This document shows, piece by piece, positions 6,141 to 10,102 of a stretch of 10,102 nt of DNA. How positions within the stretch are numbered: the first letter of the stretch is position 1; each line of letters begins with the position of its first letter. Both the position numbers and the translations under genes were made by a program. The stretch is from Betaproteobacteria bacterium (GTDB lineage: Bacteria; Pseudomonadota; Gammaproteobacteria; Burkholderiales; Burkholderiaceae_C), in assembly GCA_005882155.1 (NCBI GenBank), contig VBCQ01000176.1:1-10102 (forward strand), read 5' to 3'. The notes under the pieces are model-generated. The model worked only from the letters and a program-made list of their open reading frames with translations, had not been told where the DNA came from and did no database searches.

Positions 6141-7247
6141 ATGGCTCGGGTTTCTAGTTTCTATAATGCGCCGGTGTCTTCACCACCGAGCGTGCGCACC
6201 GCGCCTTCAATTCCTTCGTCCACCCCGACGTTGAGCTTCGCCACGCTGATGAACGCCGACATGCAAGAGGTCGACGCCGTCATACAGCGGCGCTTGGCGT
6301 CCGATGTCGTGCTGATCAATCAGATCGCGCACTACATCATCACTGCCGGCGGCAAGCGCATTCGACCCATGCTGGTGCTGCTGTTTTCGAAAGCACTGGG
6401 TTTCGCGGGACCGGAACGGTTCGAGCTCGCGGCCACGGTCGAGTTCATTCACACGGCGACTTTGCTGCACGACGACGTCGTCGACGAGTCGGCTCTGCGC
6501 CGCGGTCGCGAGACGGCCAACGCACTGTTCGGCAACGCCGCCAGTGTGCTGGTGGGCGACTTCGTCTACTCGCGTGCGTTTCAGATGATGGTGTCGGTGA
6601 ACCGCATGCGCGTGCTCGAGGTACTGGCTGACGCGACCAACGTGATCGCCGAAGGCGAGGTCTTGCAGTTGATGAACATGCACGACCCCGACCTCGCAGT
6701 CGATGACTACCTGCGCGTGATCCGCTACAAGACGGCCAAGCTCTTCGAGGCGAGCGCGCGACTCGGCGCCGTACTGGCGGAGGCGCCGCACGACGTCGAA
6801 GAGGCTTGCGCGGACTACGGTCGGTCGCTGGGCACCGCGTTTCAACTGGTCGACGATCTGCTCGACTACGAGGGAACGACCACGCAGCTCGGCAAGAACG
6901 TCGGCGACGATTTGCGTGAGGGCAAGCCGACCTTGCCTTTGCTCGTCGCGATGGAACGAGGCACCGAGCGCGAGCGCGACTTGATCCGCCACGCGATCGA
7001 GCATGGCGAAGTCGAGCGGCTCGGCGAGATCGTCGACATCGTGCGCCACACCGGCGCGATTGGAGCGACCCGCGACGCCGCGCGCGCCGAAGCCGACAAG
7101 GCACGCGAGTCCTTGCGCGTGTTGCCCGCGTCGTCGTGCCGTGAAGCTCTGTTAGAATTCTGCGTTCGATCAGTCGACCGCTCGTCTAGAGTGCGACGAC
7201 ATCAGGCGCAGCGTTCGTGGCGCCTCGAGAAGCGGGGTGTAGCTTAG
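6141..7247 (+). CDS. ispB: Octaprenyl diphosphate synthase (start uncertain, C-terminus extended)
   Basis: A trans-prenyltransferase that adds isopentenyl diphosphate to farnesyl diphosphate to make the C40 side chain of ubiquinone. Numbered from the ATG at 6141, GGKRIRP is at 70-76, the first aspartate-rich motif DDVVD at 111-115 (in HTATLLHDDVVDES) and the second, DDLLD, at 238-242 (in QLVDDLLDYEG). The start is unclear: no candidate has a good ribosome binding site, residues 1-35 are not conserved, and a perfect TATAAT lies inside codons 8-9. GTG 6174 and ATG 6249 are alternatives. Homologues end near EALLEFCVRSVDRSS. Here the frame instead continues for about 19 more residues and stops at TAG 7245-7247, inside the downstream tRNA gene. 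An out-of-frame TAG at 7187-7189 marks the probable ancestral end. Both catalytic motifs are intact, so the enzyme is probably active. Confidence 0.93.
   Translation: MARVSSFYNAPVSSPPSVRTAPSIPSSTPTLSFATLMNADMQEVDAVIQRRLASDVVLINQIAHYIITAGGKRIRPMLVLLFSKALGFAGPERFELAATVEFIHTATLLHDDVVDESALRRGRETANALFGNAASVLVGDFVYSRAFQMMVSVNRMRVLEVLADATNVIAEGEVLQLMNMHDPDLAVDDYLRVIRYKTAKLFEASARLGAVLAEAPHDVEEACADYGRSLGTAFQLVDDLLDYEGTTTQLGKNVGDDLREGKPTLPLLVAMERGTERERDLIRHAIEHGEVERLGEIVDIVRHTGAIGATRDAARAEADKARESLRVLPASSCREALLEFCVRSVDRSSRVRRHQAQRSWRLEKRGVA
6162..6167 (+). promoter_or_regulatory. Perfect -10 hexamer TATAAT near the ispB start
   Basis: TATAAT is the only perfect sigma-70 -10 box I see in the window. It lies 21 bases inside the longest ispB frame. 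No good -35 is found 16-18 bases upstream (the bases there read near CGATGG). If it is used, the transcript would begin close to the GTG at 6174. The mRNA would then be leaderless, or translation would start further in. Confidence 0.4.
7150..7158 (+). promoter_or_regulatory. Candidate extended -10 promoter for the tRNA gene
   Basis: TGTTAGAAT reads as an extended -10 element: TG, one base, then TAGAAT, a 5/6 match to TATAAT. It sits in the last codons of ispB, about 75 bases before the tRNA 5' end. No clear -35 is present, which extended -10 promoters tolerate. The tRNA may instead be processed from ispB read-through RNA. Confidence 0.35.
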
Positions 7248-7309
7248 CCTAGTAGAGCGCTACGTTCTGGACGTAGAGGCCGGAGGTTCGAATCCTCTCA
7301 CCCCGACCA
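7233..7309 (+). tRNA. tRNA-Pro-type gene with a CUG (Gln) anticodon
   Basis: A 77-base cloverleaf folds cleanly. Acceptor CGGGGTG (7233-7239) pairs with CACCCCG (7299-7305). D stem GCTT pairs with GAGC. Anticodon stem CTACG (7260-7264) pairs with CGTAG (7272-7276). T stem GGAGG pairs with CCTCT around TTCGAAT. A73 and an encoded CCA end the gene. C1-G72, A73, G37 and the overall body are those of bacterial tRNA-Pro, and a tRNA-Pro commonly occupies this place after ispB. However, the loop TTCTGGA puts CTG at 34-36 (7267-7269), which reads the Gln codon CAG. One change, G35 to U, would make it from tRNA-Pro(CGG). The D loop reads AGCCTAGTA, so G18, which normally pairs with base 55, is replaced by A. 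It may be decaying, mischarged or truly altered. The first 15 bases overlap the extended ispB frame. Confidence 0.9.
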
Positions 7310-7608
7310 GCTTCATCTTCGCTCCACTTCCCTTGCATTTTGTTTCGATCGCGCTGCAGCGAACGCTGTGAGGGCCAGACGACAAGTCAACGGGAATTGT
7401 TGGCATTTCCCCGTGCATCCCGCGATTTACACTGCTTGGTGAATCAGCGATCATCGTTCGGTTGTGGTCGTGGAGTGAACACTCAGTGTCCCGAAATTCT
7501 GGCGCCAGCTTTGCATTCGCGCTGTACTCCGTGTTGGACGTACTGAAGCGCGAGCAACTGTCCCCGGTCCGCCTCGCCCGCAGGCGCGCGCTCGCCGGAC
7601 GCTAGGCT
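7310..7608 (+). other. Non-coding gap between the tRNA gene and pilB
   Basis: No credible gene is present on either strand. It should hold the pilB promoter, but I found no convincing -35/-10 pair. TTGGCA near 7400 lacks a partner at proper spacing. It contains overlapping dyads, GAGTG-AA-CACTC (7473-7484) and ACACT-C-AGTGT (7479-7489), and a palindromic CGCTGCAGCG about 45 bases after the tRNA. No intrinsic terminator with a U tract follows the tRNA. Confidence 0.6.
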
Positions 7609-9324
7609 GTGGACACGCTCGCAGAAGCACCCCAGTCGGCCCTCTCGGGTGTCGCGCGAGTCCTCGTCCATGCCGGCAAGCTCAACGCCAAGGCGGCCGA
7701 GGATCTGGTCAAGGGGGCGAAGGACAAGAAGACCAGCTTTGTCGCCTCGGTGATCGCCGCGGGCGCGGTCTCGCCATCGGATTTGTCGCATACGCTGGCC
7801 AGTGCGCTCGCGCTGCCGCTGCTCGACCTGAATGCGGTCGACGCTCAAAAGCTGCCACGCAGCATCATCGACAACAAGCTGACGGCGCAATACCAAGTCA
7901 TCGTGCTCGGGAAGCGCGGCAATCGGCTCTTCATCGGCGGCTCCGACCCGACCGATCAAGAGGCGGTCGAGCGCATCAAATTCGCCACTCAGCTGACGCC
8001 TGAATGGGTGATCGTCGAACACGACAAGCTCACCAAGCTTCTCGAGAATGCGGGAACCAGCGCGACCGAAACGCTCGAGTCAATGGCCTCAGGCGACTTC
8101 GAGTTCGACGTCACCGACGATGCCGCGCCACAAGAAACGGCCGACACTCAGTCCGAAGTCGAAGACGCACCGGTGGTGCGCTTCTTGCAGAAAATGCTGA
8201 TCGACGCGATCAACGCGCGCGCATCGGATCTGCACTTCGAACCGTACGAGTACCACTATCGCGTGCGCTTTCGTATCGACGGCGAGTTACGTGAGATCAC
8301 GCAACCGCCGATTGCGATCAAGGACAAGCTCTCGTCGCGGATCAAGGTCATTTCGCGGCTCGACATTGCCGAGAAGCGCGTCCCGCAAGACGGCCGCATG
8401 AAGCTCAAGTTCGGCAGCAAGGCCATCGACTTTCGCGTCAGCACCTTGCCCACTCTGTTTGGCGAAAAGATCGTCATTCGTATCCTCGATCCGTCGAGCG
8501 CGAAGTTGGGGATTGAAGCGCTCGGCTACGAAAAGATCGAGAAGGACAGGCTGATGGCCTGCATTCAGCGACCCTACGGCATGATCCTCGTGACCGGCCC
8601 CACCGGCTCGGGCAAGACGGTGTCGCTATACACCTGCTTGAACCTCCTGAACCAGCCTGGCGTGAACATCTCTACCGTCGAGGACCCGGCCGAAATCAAC
8701 TTGCCCGGCATCAACCAAGTGAATGTGAACGACAAGGCCGGATTGACGTTCGCCGCCGCGCTGAAGTCGTTCCTGCGCCAGGATCCGGATGTGATCATGG
8801 TCGGCGAAATTCGCGACCTCGAGACGGCCGACATCGCGATCAAGGCCGCTCAGACCGGGCACATGGTGATGTCCACGCTGCACACGAACGATGCGCCGAC
8901 GACTCTTACGCGTTTGCTCAACATGGGTGTCGCGCCGTTCAACATCGCCTCGAGCGTGTTGTTGATCACGGCTCAGCGACTCGCGCGCAAGCTGTGCGAA
9001 GTTTGCAAGACGCAAGCCGATTACCCTCGCGAGGCAATGCTCAAGGCGGGCTTCACCGCGAGCGAGCTCGAAGGCGGCTGGCGACCCTATCGCGCCGTCG
9101 GCTGCTCGGCTTGCAGCAACGGCTACAAGGGTCGCGTCGGCATCTATCAGGTGATGCCGATCAGCGAAGAAATTCAACGCATCATCCTGTCCGAAGGCAG
9201 CTCGATTGACATCGAAAAGCAGGCTCAACTCGAAGGCGTGCGTGACTTGCGGCAGTCAGGACTACTCAAAGTTCGTGCTGGCGTCACCACGCTCGAGGAA
9301 GTGATCTCGGTCACCAACGAGTGA
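7609..9324 (+). CDS. pilB: Type IV pilus extension ATPase PilB
   Basis: The cytoplasmic hexameric ATPase that powers pilus extension. The 571 residues match the family. An N-terminal MshEN/GspE-N-type domain (about 40-150) precedes the secretion ATPase core: the Asp box around D261 (AEKRVPQDGRM), Walker A GPTGSGKT at 330-337, the Walker B region DVIMVGEIRD at 394-403 with E400, and the His box QTGHMVMSTLHTND at 415-428. A zinc-type four-cysteine cluster follows (C463, C466, C499, C502). The GTG at 7609 is the first start available because TAG at 7603-7605 closes the frame two codons earlier. No good ribosome binding site precedes it. One inserted base in that TAG would give an ATG two codons upstream (ATG GCT GTG GAC). 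pilC follows after 60 bases. The ATPase itself looks intact. Confidence 0.95.
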   Translation: MDTLAEAPQSALSGVARVLVHAGKLNAKAAEDLVKGAKDKKTSFVASVIAAGAVSPSDLSHTLASALALPLLDLNAVDAQKLPRSIIDNKLTAQYQVIVLGKRGNRLFIGGSDPTDQEAVERIKFATQLTPEWVIVEHDKLTKLLENAGTSATETLESMASGDFEFDVTDDAAPQETADTQSEVEDAPVVRFLQKMLIDAINARASDLHFEPYEYHYRVRFRIDGELREITQPPIAIKDKLSSRIKVISRLDIAEKRVPQDGRMKLKFGSKAIDFRVSTLPTLFGEKIVIRILDPSSAKLGIEALGYEKIEKDRLMACIQRPYGMILVTGPTGSGKTVSLYTCLNLLNQPGVNISTVEDPAEINLPGINQVNVNDKAGLTFAAALKSFLRQDPDVIMVGEIRDLETADIAIKAAQTGHMVMSTLHTNDAPTTLTRLLNMGVAPFNIASSVLLITAQRLARKLCEVCKTQADYPREAMLKAGFTASELEGGWRPYRAVGCSACSNGYKGRVGIYQVMPISEEIQRIILSEGSSIDIEKQAQLEGVRDLRQSGLLKVRAGVTTLEEVISVTNE

Positions 9325-9358
9325 TTCGCATCGACTAACGGGACCAACTTTTCTTGGA

Positions 9359-9380
9359 CGAGGTTCAGACACCTCGGAGG
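9359..9380 (+). promoter_or_regulatory. Hairpin abutting the pilC ribosome binding site
   Basis: CGAGGT (9359-9364) and ACCTCG (9371-9376) form a perfect 6-bp stem with a 6-base loop. The last base of the stem is the first base of the GGAGG Shine-Dalgarno (9376-9380), which lies 4 bases before the pilC ATG. The GAGG in the left arm repeats the Shine-Dalgarno core, so CCTC could pair with either copy. This could limit ribosome access and set PilB:PilC ratios, but the function is inferred. Confidence 0.35.
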
Positions 9381-9384
9381 CAAC

Positions 9385-9993
9385 ATGGCGACCATCGCGG
9401 CAAGCGCAAAGAACATCAAGGAAATCGTCTTCGAATGGGAAGGCAAGGACAAGAACGGCAAAGTCGTTCGCGGCGAGATGCGCGCCGGCGGCGAAGCGAT
9501 GGTCAGCGCGAGCTTACGCCGCCAAGGCGTCTTGATCACCAAGGTCAAGAAGCGCCGCTTGAGCGGTGGCCGGTCGATCAAGCAAAAGGACATCGCGCTC
9601 TTCACGCGCCAGCTGTCCACGATGATGCGAGCCGGCGTGCCATTGATTCAATCGTTCGACATCGTCGCACGCGGTAGCACCAACGCGAAGATGACACGCC
9701 TGCTCAACGACATTCGCAGCGACGTCGAAACCGGCACGAGTCTATCGTCCGCGTTCCGCAAGCATCCGCTGCACTTCGACGCGCTGTATTGCAATCTGGT
9801 CGAGGCCGGTGAAGCCGGCGGCATTTTGGAATCGCTGCTCGATCGCCTCGCGGTCTATCAGGAAAAGACGATGGCGATCAAGAACAAGATCAAGTCGGCA
9901 CTGATGTACCCGGTCGCGGTGATCGTGGTGGCGTTTGTCGTGCTGGCCGTCATCATGATTTTCGTGATTCCGGCATTCAAGGACGTATTCTAG
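9385..9993 (+). CDS. pilC: Type IV pilus inner-membrane platform protein PilC, N-terminal half (ended by in-frame TAG)
   Basis: PilC is the inner-membrane platform of the pilus machine, contacting PilB and helping assemble pilin. The ATG at 9385 follows GGAGG. Residues 1-65 are the usual cytoplasmic start (FEWEGKDKNGKVVRGEM). Residues 71-194 form the first T2SSF domain, with FTRQLSTMMRAGVPL at 73-87 and LVEAGEAGGILES at 138-150. A transmembrane helix spans about 175-196. The frame stops at TAG, codon 203, immediately after FVIPAFKDVF. Family members are about 400 residues with a second T2SSF domain and two further helices, so the product as read is half length. Conserved PilC sequence resumes in the same frame right after the TAG. 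The gene is therefore a nonsense mutant, a sequencing error or a read-through case. Confidence 0.88.
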   Translation: MATIAASAKNIKEIVFEWEGKDKNGKVVRGEMRAGGEAMVSASLRRQGVLITKVKKRRLSGGRSIKQKDIALFTRQLSTMMRAGVPLIQSFDIVARGSTNAKMTRLLNDIRSDVETGTSLSSAFRKHPLHFDALYCNLVEAGEAGGILESLLDRLAVYQEKTMAIKNKIKSALMYPVAVIVVAFVVLAVIMIFVIPAFKDVF

Positions 9994-10102
9994 TCCTTCG
10001 GCGCCGATCTGCCGGCCCCGACGCTCGCGGTGATCGCGATGTCGGAGTTCTTTGTCAGCTGGTGGTGGATCATCTTTCCCGCGTTGATCGGCGGCGTCTA
10101 TT
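9994..10102 (+). pseudogene. pilC: pilC continuation after the in-frame TAG (cut by window edge)
   Basis: The 36 codons after the TAG translate without a stop in the same frame as pilC. SFGADLPAPTLAVIAMSEFF, then VSWWWIIFPALIGGVY, is the expected PilC sequence after the first transmembrane helix. There is no frameshift: only the one codon is wrong. Homologues carry Ser, Lys or Gln there as I recall, and TCG, AAG and CAG are all one substitution from TAG. No ribosome binding site or start codon at the junction suggests separate translation of this half. Confidence 0.8.

Noticed and set aside
7398..7416. Sigma-54-like TGGCA ... GTGCA before pilB
   Set aside because: The GG and GC are one base too far apart for the strict -24/-12 spacing, and sigma-54 control is expected for pilA rather than pilB.
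7260..7454. A 64-codon minus-strand reading frame ending GVRGFEPPASTSRT
   Set aside because: That ending is the antisense of a tRNA T arm and acceptor, a classic false gene; the rest is the non-coding gap with no start signal.
8626..9228. A 200-codon minus-strand frame opposite pilB
   Set aside because: Shadow of the PilB ATPase core, whose Walker and His motifs fix the coding strand.
2887..9993. Reassignment of TAG to a sense codon
   Set aside because: TAG ends rppH at the expected length, and reading on would run antisense into proB. The pilC TAG is better explained as a single lesion.

Overview
The window is ordinary betaproteobacterial chromosome, most likely Burkholderiales (relatives of Rubrivivax, Leptothrix or Methylibium). 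The grounds are the high GC content, the gene order (lytic transglycosylase, proS, rppH, proB, obgE, rpmA, rplU, ispB, a tRNA gene, pilB, pilC), and the protein features. These include a ProRS with the bacterial editing insertion, an RppH with a C-terminal extension, and an octaprenyl diphosphate synthase of the ubiquinone-8 type. No mobile element, integrase, CRISPR array or phage gene is visible.

Layout. Positions 1-2141 lie on the minus strand: proS runs into a secreted lytic transglycosylase that is cut by the window edge, the two joined by an ATGA stop/start overlap. rppH diverges from proS and reads rightward. It converges on a minus-strand group that, in transcription order, is rplU, rpmA, a 61-residue two-helix membrane protein, obgE and proB. 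The last three are chained by ATGA overlaps. A strong hairpin after rpmA probably ends or attenuates the ribosomal-protein transcript. A second hairpin sits between the converging ends of rppH and proB. To the right of the divergent rplU/ispB promoter region, ispB, a tRNA gene, pilB and pilC all read rightward.

Roles. The left two thirds is housekeeping: proline charging, mRNA 5'-end removal, proline biosynthesis, ribosome assembly with two large-subunit proteins, and quinone side-chain synthesis. The right third begins the type IV pilus assembly block, with the PilB extension ATPase and the PilC inner-membrane platform.

I did not find a new multi-gene system. The unusual part is 7.18-9.99 kb, where several conserved genetic signals look altered. 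The tRNA has a tRNA-Pro body (C1-G72, A73, G37) but a CUG anticodon, which reads the Gln codon CAG, and it lacks the near-universal G18. ispB appears to have lost its native stop and runs 15 bases into the tRNA gene. pilB lacks an ATG start and is preceded two codons upstream by an in-frame TAG. pilC has an in-frame TAG at codon 203, after which the PilC reading frame continues intact. Each of the sites at 7186, 7249, 7602 and 9990 contains CTAG, a tetramer that is absent from the first 6 kb. Local decay, sequencing error and tolerated recoding are all possible; raw-read support and close relatives would decide.
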